Shown: positions 22,689 through 31,633, counted from the first letter of the stretch. The stretch: 64,000 bases of DNA from an uncultured Faecalibacterium sp. (GCA_934524985.1 CAKSYT010000006.1:1-64000), one strand, 5' to 3'. Numbers and translations are program-made. Notes: generated by a model not told the origin, from the letters alone.

Positions 22689-25367
22689 ATGGCAGCATCT
22701 CTCGTGCAGGAATTCTGCACCCTGCGTGATACTTACATTGAAAAGCAATTCGGCCGCCTGAACGATATGCAGCGGCAGGCTGTGTTTACCACGGATGGCC
22801 CGCTGCTCATCCTTGCCGGTGCCGGCAGCGGCAAGACTACCGTGCTGGTCAACCGCATCGCCAACCTCATTCGGTTCGGCTCGGCGCATGGCTCCAAGGA
22901 AACGCCCCGCCCGGTGACCGAGGAGGACGTCAAAGCTCTGCGCACCGCCATCATGACCGGTACCGATGCCCCCAGCTGGCTGGACGGGATGCTGCGCCGC
23001 AACGCGGTGCGCAGCTGGAACGTGATGGCTATTACCTTTACCAACAAGGCGGCAGGGGAGCTGAAAGAGCGTCTGCGCCGGATGCTGGGCGGTGAGGAAG
23101 GAGACGAGGTGTTCGCCTCCACCTTCCACTCGGCCTGTGTGCGTATCCTGCGCCGCTGGGCGGAGGAGATCGGCTACCCCCGCAGCTTTACCATCTACGA
23201 TACTGACGATGCCCAGCGTGTGATGAAAACGGTGTATAAAGAGCTGAGCATCGACGATAAATTCCTGCCCATCAAGGCCGCTATCAACCAGATGAGCCGC
23301 TGGAAGGATCAGCTGGTCAGCCCGGAGCAGGCGCTTGCGGACCACGCCAGAGACGTGAAGAGCACCCAGACCGCCCGCATCTACGCAGCCTACGAGAAAA
23401 AGCTGAAGGAAGCCGGTGCGTTCGATTTTGACGACCTCATCTACCAGACCGTGCAGCTGCTGGCCGAACACCCGGACGTGCGGGAATTCTACCAGAATAA
23501 GTACCGCTACCTGCTGGTGGACGAGTATCAGGACACCAGCGTGGCGCAGTTCCGTCTGGTCAGCCTGCTCACCGGGCCGGAGCGCAACATCTGCGTAGTG
23601 GGCGATGACGACCAGAGCATCTACCGCTTCCGCGGCGCTACCATTGAAAATATCCTCAACTTTGAAAAGCTCTATCCCGGCACTAAAACCATCCGTCTGG
23701 AGCAGAACTACCGCTCCACCTCCAATATCCTCAACGCAGCCAACTGCGTCATCCAGCACAACACCGAGCGCAAGGGCAAGACCCTGTGGACGGATAACGG
23801 CGAGGGCGATAAGGTACAGGTGTATACCGCCGAGAACGAGCAGGACGAGGCCAGCCATATCGCGGATGTCATCGGCCAGAACCTGAAGGCGGGCGGCCAT
23901 CTGGCAGACCACGCCATCCTCTACCGCATGAACGCCCAGTCGGCTCCCATCGAAAGCTACTTCACCCGCGCGGGTATCCCGCATAAGATCGTGGGCGGGC
24001 AGCGCTTCAACGACCGCAAGGAGGTCAAGGACATCCACTCCTATATGTCCATTGTGGCCAACCCCCGGGACGATGTGCGGCTGCGCCGCATCATCAACGA
24101 GCCCGCCCGCAAGATCGGTGCTACCACCGTGGATGTCATTGCAGACCTTGCCGGGCAGCAGGGGGTCAGTATGCTGGATGTCATCAGTCATGCCGACCAG
24201 TACGCCAAGCTCTCCCGCGCGGTTATGCCGCTGCTCAAGTTCTGGCAGATTTATCAGCGCCTGCAGGATTCTCTTGCCACCCGCACGCTGGACGAGTTTG
24301 CCTCCGATGTCATCGAGCTGACCGGCTACAAGGCCATGCTGGAAGCAGACGCCGCCAAGGGGCACGAGGATGCCGCCGACCGTCTGCAGAACTTGGGCCA
24401 ACTGGTGAATAACGTCAAGAACTATTGCGATCAGCACGGCGAGGAAGCCACGCTGGAGGGCTATCTGGAGGATATCGCCCTCATCAGCGATATCGACAGC
24501 TACAACGAAAGCAGCGATCAGGTGGTGCTGATGACCATCCACTCTGCCAAGGGTCTGGAGTTCCCTTATGTGTTCCTCATCGGCATGGAGGAGGGCGTTT
24601 TCCCCAGTGAGATGAGCAAGTACTCCGAAGCAGATCTGGAAGAGGAGCGCCGTCTGGCTTATGTTGGCATCACTCGAGCCAAAAAGGAACTGTATATCTC
24701 CAACAGCGTCACCCGGATGCTGTACGGACGCACCCAACGCAACGAGCCCAGCCGCTTTCTGCGGGAGATCGAACCGGAGTATATCGAGGAGACCCGCAGC
24801 CCGGTGCTGGAACAGCGTTCTCGCATGGGCGGCTGGGGCTCTGGGTACAGTGATACCGTGCCCGGCGGGGCATCCGGTTACTCCGGCCCCTCCGGTTACA
24901 GTCGCAGCAGCTACGGCGGCGGTTATGGCTCGGGTTACAGTTCGGGCAACCGCAGCGGCTACCTGAATCGGGAATATAACGCCGGTGAAAGCCGTGGCTT
25001 CGGCTCCCCTTACGGCGGAAGAAGCACATCTTCCTCCGGTTTTGGCAGTCACTTTGGCAACAGTTCCACCCAGCCGACCACCAGAAGCGGTGAATTTGGC
25101 TCTGCATATTCTGGCAGTAATACGGCAAAAAATACTGTAAAGCAAACATACTTTACAGCAAATTCTGCCGTAAAACCGGCAGCTTCCAGTTCAAAGCACT
25201 ATGAGCCGGGCGACATCGTGGAGCACAAAGTATTTGGCCGCGGCACGGTGCTGAAGGTAAAACCCGCTGCCGGGGATCAGATCGTAGAGATCAACTTTGA
25301 AAAAGTGGGCATCAAGAAAACGATGGCCAATTTTGCGCCCCTGACCAAGATTACGGAGGAAGAATGA
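22689..25367 (+). CDS. pcrA: ATP-dependent DNA helicase PcrA/UvrD
   Basis: A superfamily 1A 3'-5' helicase for DNA repair and clearing transcription complexes. 892 residues: Q motif LNDMQRQAV, Walker A GAGSGKTTVLVNR, motif Ia ITFTNKAAGELKERL, Walker B LLVDEYQDT, motif III GDDDQSIYRFRGA, motif IV EQNYRST, motif V TIHSAKGLEFPYVF and motif VI AYVGITRAKKELY. After the core comes a Gly/Ser/Tyr-rich low-complexity stretch of about 130 residues, then a small C-terminal domain (YEPGDIVEHKVFGRGTVLKV) of the type that binds RNA polymerase. An insertion of about 60 residues between motifs I and Ia (residues ~58-115) is also longer than usual. thyX follows after 4 bases. Confidence 0.96.
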   Translation: MAASLVQEFCTLRDTYIEKQFGRLNDMQRQAVFTTDGPLLILAGAGSGKTTVLVNRIANLIRFGSAHGSKETPRPVTEEDVKALRTAIMTGTDAPSWLDGMLRRNAVRSWNVMAITFTNKAAGELKERLRRMLGGEEGDEVFASTFHSACVRILRRWAEEIGYPRSFTIYDTDDAQRVMKTVYKELSIDDKFLPIKAAINQMSRWKDQLVSPEQALADHARDVKSTQTARIYAAYEKKLKEAGAFDFDDLIYQTVQLLAEHPDVREFYQNKYRYLLVDEYQDTSVAQFRLVSLLTGPERNICVVGDDDQSIYRFRGATIENILNFEKLYPGTKTIRLEQNYRSTSNILNAANCVIQHNTERKGKTLWTDNGEGDKVQVYTAENEQDEASHIADVIGQNLKAGGHLADHAILYRMNAQSAPIESYFTRAGIPHKIVGGQRFNDRKEVKDIHSYMSIVANPRDDVRLRRIINEPARKIGATTVDVIADLAGQQGVSMLDVISHADQYAKLSRAVMPLLKFWQIYQRLQDSLATRTLDEFASDVIELTGYKAMLEADAAKGHEDAADRLQNLGQLVNNVKNYCDQHGEEATLEGYLEDIALISDIDSYNESSDQVVLMTIHSAKGLEFPYVFLIGMEEGVFPSEMSKYSEADLEEERRLAYVGITRAKKELYISNSVTRMLYGRTQRNEPSRFLREIEPEYIEETRSPVLEQRSRMGGWGSGYSDTVPGGASGYSGPSGYSRSSYGGGYGSGYSSGNRSGYLNREYNAGESRGFGSPYGGRSTSSSGFGSHFGNSSTQPTTRSGEFGSAYSGSNTAKNTVKQTYFTANSAVKPAASSSKHYEPGDIVEHKVFGRGTVLKVKPAAGDQIVEINFEKVGIKKTMANFAPLTKITEEE

Positions 25368-25371
25368 CCCT

Positions 25372-26151
25372 ATGATGACTGTTCGTTTGATCGCCCACAC
25401 CCCGGAACCGGAAAAGGTGGTGGCGGCTGCCGCAAAGCTTTGCTACTCCGACGCCCACATCACCGACCTTTTGGACGGGCTGGACAAGGAAAAAACTGCA
25501 AAATTCCTGACCATGCTCAGCGACCTTGGCCATGCCAGCCCCATCGAGCACGCCAGCTTTACCTTTGGCATCGAGGGGGTCAGCCGCACACTGCTTGCCC
25601 AGATCACTCGGCACCGCATCGCATCCTTCAGCGTGCAGAGCCAGCGCTATGTGCGTCTGGATGATTTCCGCTATGTGACGCCCCCGGAGATCGAGGCCAT
25701 CCCGGAAGCAAAGGCGGCTTTCCTTGCCAGCATGGAGGAGGACGCCCAGCGTTATCTCGACCTTGCCCATAAGCTGGAGGAGGGGCACACCGCCCGCCTA
25801 ATGGCTGAGGGAATGCCGGAAAAGCAAGCCCGCGCTAAGGCTTCCAAGCAGGCCAACGAGGACGCCCGCTTTGTGCTGCCCAACGCCTGCGAGACCAAAA
25901 TGGTGGTCACCATGAACGCCCGCAGCCTGATGAACTTCTTCCAGCTGCGCTGCTGCAACCGCGCCCAGTGGGAGATCCGGGAACTGGCCGAAAAGATGTT
26001 CGCGCTGGTGTACCCGGTGGCACCCCATATCTTTGCCAAGGCCGGCCCTGCCTGTCTGTGCGGCCCCTGCCCGGAGGGCAAAATGTGCTGCGGCAAGACC
26101 GCTGAGGTGCGCGCAAAATATGCCGCCATTAAAGAAGGTGCCGTCGTATGA
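25372..26151 (+). CDS. thyX: Flavin-dependent thymidylate synthase
   Basis: Methylates dUMP to dTMP using FAD, NADPH and methylene-tetrahydrofolate, replacing ThyA. 259 residues with the ThyX motif RHRIASFSVQSQRY, SPIEHASFTFGIEGVSR, VLPNACETKMVVTMNARSL and the C-terminal cysteine-rich CLCGPCPEGKMCCGK. The first ATG (25372) has GGAGGAAGAATGACCCT upstream; ATG at 25375 is possible. The gene overlaps tmk by 4 bases, so dTMP synthesis and its phosphorylation are made together. It is transcribed with pcrA. Confidence 0.96.
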   Translation: MMTVRLIAHTPEPEKVVAAAAKLCYSDAHITDLLDGLDKEKTAKFLTMLSDLGHASPIEHASFTFGIEGVSRTLLAQITRHRIASFSVQSQRYVRLDDFRYVTPPEIEAIPEAKAAFLASMEEDAQRYLDLAHKLEEGHTARLMAEGMPEKQARAKASKQANEDARFVLPNACETKMVVTMNARSLMNFFQLRCCNRAQWEIRELAEKMFALVYPVAPHIFAKAGPACLCGPCPEGKMCCGKTAEVRAKYAAIKEGAVV

Positions 26152-26819
26152 GCAAGGGCAAACTGATCGTGCTGGAAGGGCTGGACGGCAGCGGCAAGGC
26201 CACACAGGCAAAATTGCTGGCAGAGCACCTTGCCGCGCAGGGCATTCCGGTGCAGAAGATCACCTTCCCGGACTATGCCAGCGATTCCAGCGCACTGGTC
26301 AAGATGTATCTGGCGGGGCAGTTCGGCCAGCACCCGGACGATGTAAACGCCTACGCGGCCTCCAGCTTTTACGCGGTGGACCGCTACGCCAGCTATAAAA
26401 CCAGCTGGGGCGGCTTTTACGAGCAGGGCGGTGTGATCATCGCCGACCGCTACACCACCTCAAATGCGGTGCACCAGTGCTCTAAGCTCTCGCAGGAGCA
26501 GTGGGAGGAATATCTGCGCTGGCTGTTTGATTACGAGTTCCGTTTGCTGGGACTGCCCGCACCGGACAGGGTCATCTATTTGCAGGTAGACCCGGCGGTC
26601 AGCCAGCGGCTGATGACCCAGCGCTACCACGGCGACGAGAGCAAAAAGGACGTGCACGAGAAGGATACGGCTTATCTGGCGCGCAGCCGCGCCGCTGCCG
26701 AGTTCTGCGCCCGGCATCTTGGCTGGGATACTGTGCACTGCACCAGCGGAGACGCCATGCGCAGCATTGAAGAGATCCAGCAAGAGGTACAGCAGCTTGC
26801 CCGGAAAACACTGGGCTGA
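26148..26819 (+). CDS. tmk: Thymidylate kinase
   Basis: Phosphorylates dTMP to dTDP. 223 residues with P loop LEGLDGSGKATQAKLL, dTMP-binding ADRYTTSNAVHQ, and the LID region after QRLMTQRYHGDES. The start ATG overlaps the thyX stop (ATGA). In this context it consumes the ThyX product directly. The family form resembles the clostridial type with KITFPDY after strand 2. Confidence 0.95.
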   Translation: MSKGKLIVLEGLDGSGKATQAKLLAEHLAAQGIPVQKITFPDYASDSSALVKMYLAGQFGQHPDDVNAYAASSFYAVDRYASYKTSWGGFYEQGGVIIADRYTTSNAVHQCSKLSQEQWEEYLRWLFDYEFRLLGLPAPDRVIYLQVDPAVSQRLMTQRYHGDESKKDVHEKDTAYLARSRAAAEFCARHLGWDTVHCTSGDAMRSIEEIQQEVQQLARKTLG

Positions 26820-26854
26820 ACGATAAAATATGATAAGAGGGGGCATCCTGAACG

Positions 26855-27667
26855 ATGTATCGTCTGATGCAGCCGTCCGACGAGGCGGCAGTGCTGGCTT
26901 TGTGGCAGAGCCAGCATCATGATACCGAAGATTTTGCAAAAATGGTACTGGAACGTTTTGCCGGTGTGCAGAACATTTATGTGGCCGATGAAAACGACGC
27001 CATCGTGGCGGCTGCACTGGCTGTGCCGGTCACCCTGCAGGGGCGCACGGGCAATTACCTGTGCCTGTGCGGCGAGGGCAGTCTGCTGCTAGCGGGTCTG
27101 CTGGATACCCTGTGCGCCCACCAAAAGCTGCGGGGCGCAGGCTTCACCGTGACAGTCCCGGCAGATGCGGCACAGGCCGCTTTGCTGCAGGATAAGGGCT
27201 TTGCACAGGCTTTTGCCCTGCGCTGCCTGCCCCGTGAGGTGAGCCGCAACCTGTGGAGCCAAGCGGAATTTGACACGGTGACAGCCAAAAAGCTGTGCGA
27301 ACTACGGGAGCAGTTCTGGAAGGACACCGTGCAGCTGAGCCCGGAACGCATGGCGGTGGTGCTGCAGGAGCTGTACGCCCGGGGCGCTACCATCGTGTCC
27401 AACGAACATGGCTACGGCATCTACTTCCGCAAGGAGGATACCCTGTATTTTGTGGAGATGATGGCCGACAGCGACCGTGCCGCCGAGATCCTGATGGAAG
27501 CTGCCCGCGAGAAGGAAGTCATCGTGGAAAAGGCGGTCATCACGGTAGGCGCTGCTCAACCGCTGTTTTTGGGCGAGGGCACCCGGCAGGAATACGGCAT
27601 GATCCGCTTTGACGCAGAGCCCTTTGACGTGAGCGAAAGCTATCTGCGTCTGATGCTGGAAAACTGA
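26855..27667 (+). CDS. GNAT-like acetyltransferase domain protein
   Basis: A 270-residue protein with an acetyltransferase-like N-terminal half (MYRLMQPSDEAAVLALW, NIYVADENDAIVAAALAVPV) and a poorly recognised C-terminal half (FRKEDTLYFVEMMADSDRAAEILM, EYGMIRF) that may be a second, diverged GNAT module. The usual R-G-x-G acetyl-CoA motif is not clear (KLRGAGFTVTVPADAAQAALL stands in its place), so activity is uncertain. AGAGGGGGCATCC upstream gives the ribosome site. It lies between tmk and mltG and is likely in their operon. Confidence 0.6.
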   Translation: MYRLMQPSDEAAVLALWQSQHHDTEDFAKMVLERFAGVQNIYVADENDAIVAAALAVPVTLQGRTGNYLCLCGEGSLLLAGLLDTLCAHQKLRGAGFTVTVPADAAQAALLQDKGFAQAFALRCLPREVSRNLWSQAEFDTVTAKKLCELREQFWKDTVQLSPERMAVVLQELYARGATIVSNEHGYGIYFRKEDTLYFVEMMADSDRAAEILMEAAREKEVIVEKAVITVGAAQPLFLGEGTRQEYGMIRFDAEPFDVSESYLRLMLEN

Positions 27668-27683
27668 AAAAAGGAAGGTGCGT

Positions 27684-28826
27684 ATGGCACACAACGATAC
27701 ACATGCCGCCCGCAAAAAGGGCGGTGCAGGCAAAATTCTGCTGGTAGTGCTTCTGCTGCTTTTTCTGGCAGCGGGCGCAGCGGTGCGGTTTGCCTACAAT
27801 GAGATTCACGGCAATGGTGCACCCGGCAGCACAGAGGTGACTGTAAGCATCCCGCAGGGTAGCGGCGTGGCGGCTATTGCCAACAAGCTGAAGGAAGCGG
27901 GCGTTATCCGCTCTGCCTACCTGTTTCGCTGGTATGTGGGGGAAAAGGGCGCTGCCGCAAAGCTGCAGTACGGCGATTTTGTCTTGCAGACCAGTGCGGT
28001 TTCCTATGATGCGATCATTGCCACCCTTTCCCAATACGCCAAGGCAGAAACGGTGCGGGTGACTATCCCGGAGGGCACCACGGCCATTGCCATTGCCCAG
28101 AAGATGGAAGCCGCCGGTCTGTGCACCGCCGAGGAGTTTTTGAAGGAAGCCAACGAGGGCGATTTCAGCACATATACCTTCTGGCAGTACGTCCCGGAGG
28201 ATAAGGATGCCCCAGACCGCTTTATGAAGTGTGAGGGCTATCTTTTCCCGGAGACCTACGAGTTTTTGAAGGACGATACGGTGCACAACTATGTGGCTAC
28301 CTTCTACGCCCAGTTCGATGCACAGTTCACCGCCGAAATGTACGCCGCCCTCAAGAAGCAGGGAACGACCCTGCCAGAGCTGGTCACCCTTGCCTCCTTT
28401 GTGCAGGAGGAAGCGGGCAACAGTCAGGACTCCAACGTGGCGCAGGTGTTCCGCAACCGTCTGGCGGAGGGCTCGCCCTACCCCCGGCTGCAAAGCAACA
28501 CCTCCAGCCATATCCAGAACGACGCCGACAATAACTATCTCTGGAACTGGGTCGCACCCTACTACGGCGGCTGGGATGATATCCCGGAAAATATTCTTGC
28601 AGCCTACGACACTTACAGCTGCACCGGCCTGCCCGCAGGTCCCATCTCGAACCCCGGCCTTGCCGCTATCAAGGCAGCGCTGGAGCCGCAGCCCGACGAG
28701 GAAGCCAAGGACGCTTATTTCTTTGTGACCGACCTCAAGGGCAATTACTACTACGCCCACACGCTGGCAGAGCATAATGCCAACTGCAAAACTGCCGCAG
28801 CTGTGAACAAAAGTCTGAAAAACTGA
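27684..28826 (+). CDS. mltG: Endolytic murein transglycosylase MltG
   Basis: A membrane-anchored lytic transglycosylase that cuts nascent peptidoglycan and sets glycan length. 380 residues: short cytoplasmic basic part, one membrane helix (ILLVVLLLLFLAAGAAVRF), a LysM-like region (VTVSIPQGSGVAAIANKLKEAGVI) and the YceG catalytic domain with GYLFPETYEF, the catalytic Glu in ASFVQEEAGN, RLQSNTSSHIQND and TYSCTGLPAGPISNPGLAAI. ATG at 27684 follows AAGGAAGG by 5 bases; a GTG two codons earlier is possible. In Bacillus the homolog precedes trmR and the U32 genes yrrN-yrrO; here a U32 gene follows directly. Confidence 0.94.
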   Translation: MAHNDTHAARKKGGAGKILLVVLLLLFLAAGAAVRFAYNEIHGNGAPGSTEVTVSIPQGSGVAAIANKLKEAGVIRSAYLFRWYVGEKGAAAKLQYGDFVLQTSAVSYDAIIATLSQYAKAETVRVTIPEGTTAIAIAQKMEAAGLCTAEEFLKEANEGDFSTYTFWQYVPEDKDAPDRFMKCEGYLFPETYEFLKDDTVHNYVATFYAQFDAQFTAEMYAALKKQGTTLPELVTLASFVQEEAGNSQDSNVAQVFRNRLAEGSPYPRLQSNTSSHIQNDADNNYLWNWVAPYYGGWDDIPENILAAYDTYSCTGLPAGPISNPGLAAIKAALEPQPDEEAKDAYFFVTDLKGNYYYAHTLAEHNANCKTAAAVNKSLKN

Positions 28827-28831
28827 GGAAA

Positions 28832-28868
28832 GGCCGCTGCACAAAAAACACGGTGCAGCGGCCCCTTT
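28832..28868 (+). terminator. Hairpin between mltG and the U32 gene
   Basis: An 11-bp perfect stem GGCCGCTGCAC / GTGCAGCGGCC (28832-28842, 28853-28863) followed by CCTTT. The short T run suggests incomplete termination. Confidence 0.6.
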
Positions 28869-28907
28869 CCCGTTAAAAACTGTGATACATAAGAGAGGAA
28901 CCTACAA

Positions 28908-30131
28908 ATGTTACAGATCCCGGAACTGCTTGCCCCGGCGGGCGATGCGGAACGTCTGCGTTATGCCATCAACTACGGTGCCGATGCCGTTTACTGCGGT
29001 CTGCCGGAGTTCGGTATGCGCTCTGCCCCGGCCAACTTTACCCCGGAGCAGCTGACGGAAAGCGTCATCTATGCCCACGCCCGTGGACGCAAGGTCTACC
29101 TGACCATGAACACCCTGCCCACCAACGAGGAGGCCGACCGCCTGCCGGATGCTATCAAGGAAGCTGCCAAAGCCGGTGTGGATGCCTTTATCGTGGCAGA
29201 CCTTGGTGTGCTGGATGCCTGCAAGACCTTTGCCCCGGACATTGACGTGCATCTTTCCACCCAGACCGGCATCACCAACTGGGCAGCCGCCCGCGCCGCC
29301 TACAAAATGGGCGCAAAGCGGGTGGTGCTGGCCCGAGAGATGACCTTGCAGGATATTGCCATCCTGCGCGATAAGACCCCGCCGGAGCTTGAAATTGAGG
29401 CCTTTGTGCACGGTGCTATGTGCATGAGCGTGTCCGGCCGGTGTCTGCTGTCCAACTACATGGCCGGACGCGACGCCAACCGCGGCCAGTGCGCCCAGCC
29501 CTGCCGCTGGAAGTACTACCTGAGCGAGGAGACTCGCCCCGGCCAGCTGTATGAGATCGGTGAGAATGAGAACGGCAGTTATATCCTTAACGCCAACGAT
29601 ATGTGCACCGCGCCCTTTATCGACCTGATCTGCAAGGCGGGCGTGGACAGCCTGAAGATCGAAGGCCGTGCCAAGACCTTCTACTATGTCGCCAGCGTCA
29701 CCGCCGCCTACCGCAAGGCACTGGACGCCTATCTGGCCGACCCGACAAACGATAACTTTGAACTGCCGCCGGAGGTGTACGCGGAGCTTACCCGCACCAG
29801 TCACCGGCACTACTCTCCCGGCTTCTATTTTGGCCGCGAGCAGGCCAAACAGGCCACCGACAGCGCTACCTATATCCGCGAGTGGGAGTTTGTGGGTACG
29901 GTGGACAGCTGGGAAAACGGCATCGCCCACTGCCAGCAGCGCGGCAAATGGAGCCTTGGGGATACGCTGGAGGCACTGTGCCCGGACGGACGCAGCATCC
30001 CGCTTACCCCGGAATGGATCGAAAACGAAGCAGGGGAGCGGGTGGAAAGCACGCCGCACGCTATGGAAAAATACACCATGCCCACCCCGGAGCTGCCGCC
30101 CATGAGCCTGCTGCGCCGGAAAACGGTGTAA
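28908..30131 (+). CDS. U32 family protein, TrhP/YegQ-type tRNA hydroxylation factor
   Basis: A 407-residue member of the peptidase U32 family: PELLAPAGDAERLRYAINYGADAVYCGLPEFGMR at the start (split: LLAPAGD, GADAVYCG), then the signature EAFVHGAMCMSVSGRCLLSN and a cysteine cluster (GQCAQPCRW) that can hold an Fe-S cluster. DSLKIEGRAKTFYYVASVT follows. Family members YegQ/TrhP and Bacillus YrrN-YrrO make 5-hydroxyuridine at tRNA position 34 with prephenate. The neighbour mltG supports equivalence to yrrN/yrrO, although the older annotation is collagenase-like protease. tRNA modification is inferred from the family. Confidence 0.88.
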   Translation: MLQIPELLAPAGDAERLRYAINYGADAVYCGLPEFGMRSAPANFTPEQLTESVIYAHARGRKVYLTMNTLPTNEEADRLPDAIKEAAKAGVDAFIVADLGVLDACKTFAPDIDVHLSTQTGITNWAAARAAYKMGAKRVVLAREMTLQDIAILRDKTPPELEIEAFVHGAMCMSVSGRCLLSNYMAGRDANRGQCAQPCRWKYYLSEETRPGQLYEIGENENGSYILNANDMCTAPFIDLICKAGVDSLKIEGRAKTFYYVASVTAAYRKALDAYLADPTNDNFELPPEVYAELTRTSHRHYSPGFYFGREQAKQATDSATYIREWEFVGTVDSWENGIAHCQQRGKWSLGDTLEALCPDGRSIPLTPEWIENEAGERVESTPHAMEKYTMPTPELPPMSLLRRKTV

Positions 30132-30160
30132 CAGCGTGACAAAAAAAGAAGGAAAACGCC

Positions 30161-30916
30161 GTGAAGTACAATAGCGCTTCTGGCCGCTACGCCCTTCTGG
30201 ACGAGCTGCGCGGGCTGGATCTGGTTAGTATGATGCTCTATCACGGCTGCTGGGATCTGGTCTATCTGTTCGGCATTCGGGCCGACTGGTATTATGGCTT
30301 GCCCGGGCATCTGTGGCAGCAGAGCATCTGCTGGGTGTTCATTCTACTGTCCGGCTTCTGTGTGCAGCTGGGGCATCATACCCTGCGCCGTGGCGCACAG
30401 GTGTTCGGGGCAGGGGCACTTGTCACGGCGGTCACACTGCTTTTTATGCCGGAGGACAGAGTTATCTTTGGTGTGCTGACCCTGCTGGGCAGCGCCATGC
30501 TGTTGACAGGCCTTTTGGAAAAGCCGCTGCGGCGCATTCCCCCGGCGGCAGGGCTTGCCGTCTCGGCGGTGCTGTTTGCCCTGACCCGCAATGTTTCGGC
30601 AGGCTATCTGGGCTTTGGCAGTTTGCGTCTCTGGCTGCCGCAGACACTGTATGCAAACTACGTTACAGCGTACTTTGGCTTTTATCCGTGGTGGTTCTAT
30701 TCTACGGATTATTTTGCCCTTCTACCGTGGCTGTTTCTGTTCTGGGCAGGGTATTTTCTCTACGACATTGTAGGACGGCAGCGTATGGAGCCCTTGCGCC
30801 GCTCGGTCTGCCCGCCGCTGGGCTGGCTTGGACGGCATTCACTGCTGCTGTATCTGCTGCATCAGCCGGTCATCTACGGGGTGCTGCTGGTGGTTTTCCG
30901 CGTATTGGGCGGCTGA
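30161..30916 (+). CDS. DUF1624/heparan-alpha-glucosaminide acetyltransferase-like membrane protein
   Basis: A 251-residue polytopic membrane protein with about seven hydrophobic segments. The start RYALLDELRGLDLVSMMLYHGCWDL matches the family signature (LDxxRGLxxxxMxxxH), and the C-terminal LGRHSLLLYLLHQPVIYGVL is the usual end of DUF1624/acyltransferase-like proteins. GTG is the likely start (GAAGGAAAACGCC upstream). Probable role is transfer of an acyl group to a cell-surface sugar, but this is only a family inference. The last gene of this stretch before the flavodoxin promoter. Confidence 0.8.
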   Translation: MKYNSASGRYALLDELRGLDLVSMMLYHGCWDLVYLFGIRADWYYGLPGHLWQQSICWVFILLSGFCVQLGHHTLRRGAQVFGAGALVTAVTLLFMPEDRVIFGVLTLLGSAMLLTGLLEKPLRRIPPAAGLAVSAVLFALTRNVSAGYLGFGSLRLWLPQTLYANYVTAYFGFYPWWFYSTDYFALLPWLFLFWAGYFLYDIVGRQRMEPLRRSVCPPLGWLGRHSLLLYLLHQPVIYGVLLVVFRVLGG

Positions 30917-30983
30917 AACGCACGATTCGTGCACTTTTGAGAAAAGCGGCATTGTTGCATCATGCAAACATCGCACCAATGCC

Positions 30984-31013
30984 TTGACAAGCGGGGCAGG
31001 GCTGTGGTATTCT
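30984..31013 (+). promoter_or_regulatory. Promoter of the flavodoxin gene
   Basis: Consensus TTGACA (30984-30989), 18-base spacer, TATTCT (31008-31013). A GTTA-N8-TAAC inverted repeat follows at the predicted transcription start. Confidence 0.75.
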
Positions 31014-31019
31014 GTTGAC

Positions 31020-31037
31020 GGTTAGAAAATACTAACT
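31020..31037 (+). promoter_or_regulatory. GTTA-N8-TAAC inverted repeat 1 (putative operator)
   Basis: GTTAG-AAAATA-CTAAC at 31021-31036, placed just after the -10 box of the flavodoxin promoter. It has the position of a repressor site. Related repeats occur at 31084-31099 and 31637-31652. Confidence 0.55.
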
Positions 31038-31040
31038 ACG

Positions 31041-31071
31041 AAAATGCGTCATGAAACACGGACGCATTTTT
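31041..31071 (+). terminator. Early terminator-like hairpin before the flavodoxin gene
   Basis: AAAATGCGTC (31041-31050) pairs with GACGCATTTT (31061-31070), and the 3' arm runs into TTTTTA. It is about 20 to 50 bases after the predicted start and so could attenuate the flavodoxin transcript. Confidence 0.6.
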
Positions 31072-31082
31072 ACAGAGCATGA

Positions 31083-31100
31083 AGTTATTCTAAACTAACT
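31083..31100 (+). promoter_or_regulatory. GTTA-N8-TAAC inverted repeat 2
   Basis: AGTTA-TTCTAAAC-TAACT at 31083-31100, between the hairpin and the flavodoxin start codon. It shares ACTAACTA with repeat 1 and with the rubrerythrin promoter spacer. Confidence 0.45.
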
Positions 31101-31124
31101 ACACAGAGAAAGAGGTAGAGTTTT

Positions 31125-31547
31125 ATGAGCAAAGTAGCAATCGTATTCTGGAGCGCAACCGGCAACACCGAGACCATGGCAAACTGCATCGCCGAGGGCG
31201 CAGGCGCCAACGGCACCCTCGTGCCCTGCGCCGAAATGACCCCCGCAAAGCTGGCAGAGTTTGACGTGGTTGCCTTTGGTTGCCCGGCTATGGGTGCAGA
31301 GCAACTGGAAGAGAGCGAGTTCGAGCCCATGTTTGCTGCACTGGAAGGCTCCCTGAACGGCAAAAAGATCGCGCTGTTCGGTTCCTACGGCTGGGGCGAT
31401 GGCCAGTGGATGCGCGACTGGGCACAGCGCGCACAGGACGACGGCGCACAGCTGTTCAGCGAGGAAGGCCTCATCTGCAACGAAACGCCTGATGATGACG
31501 TGCAGGCTGCCTGCCGTAAGCTGGGCGCAGATCTGGCTGCTTGGTAA
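31125..31547 (+). CDS. Flavodoxin
   Basis: A small FMN electron carrier. 140 residues with the phosphate-binding loop in VFWSATGNTETMANCI, AFGCPAMGAEQLEESEFEP and the second flavin loop ALFGSYGWGDGQWMRDW. This short-chain form matches clostridial flavodoxins, which replace ferredoxin when iron is scarce. AGAGGTAGAG lies 7 bases before ATG. It has its own promoter, two copies of a putative operator and an early hairpin, so expression is probably tightly controlled. Confidence 0.95.
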   Translation: MSKVAIVFWSATGNTETMANCIAEGAGANGTLVPCAEMTPAKLAEFDVVAFGCPAMGAEQLEESEFEPMFAALEGSLNGKKIALFGSYGWGDGQWMRDWAQRAQDDGAQLFSEEGLICNETPDDDVQAACRKLGADLAAW

Positions 31548-31569
31548 TCTTTGCAAGGGAAGAACTCTC

Positions 31570-31598
31570 TTGACAAAAATGGTTTGCTGCGCTAAACT
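31570..31598 (+). promoter_or_regulatory. Promoter upstream of the small membrane ORF/YgbA-like genes
   Basis: Consensus TTGACA (31570-31575), 17-base spacer, TAAACT (31593-31598), 22 bases after the flavodoxin stop. Confidence 0.7.
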
Positions 31599-31604
31599 AT
31601 GAAC

Positions 31605-31624
31605 TGCCGTGTTTCGGCATTTTT
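31605..31624 (+). terminator. Short terminator right after the promoter
   Basis: TGCCG-TGTTT-CGGCA followed by TTTTT. It starts at the predicted transcription start of the preceding promoter, so it may end flavodoxin read-through, or act as an attenuator if transcription starts slightly upstream. Confidence 0.65.
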
Positions 31625-31633
31625 ATAGAGACG

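Noticed and set aside
22644..25145. 833-codon minus-strand frame opposite pcrA, and similar ones at 15397-17076, 33842-35695 and 35765-37135
   Set aside because: All mirror well-identified plus-strand genes in GC-rich sequence; none shows a known domain or start signal.
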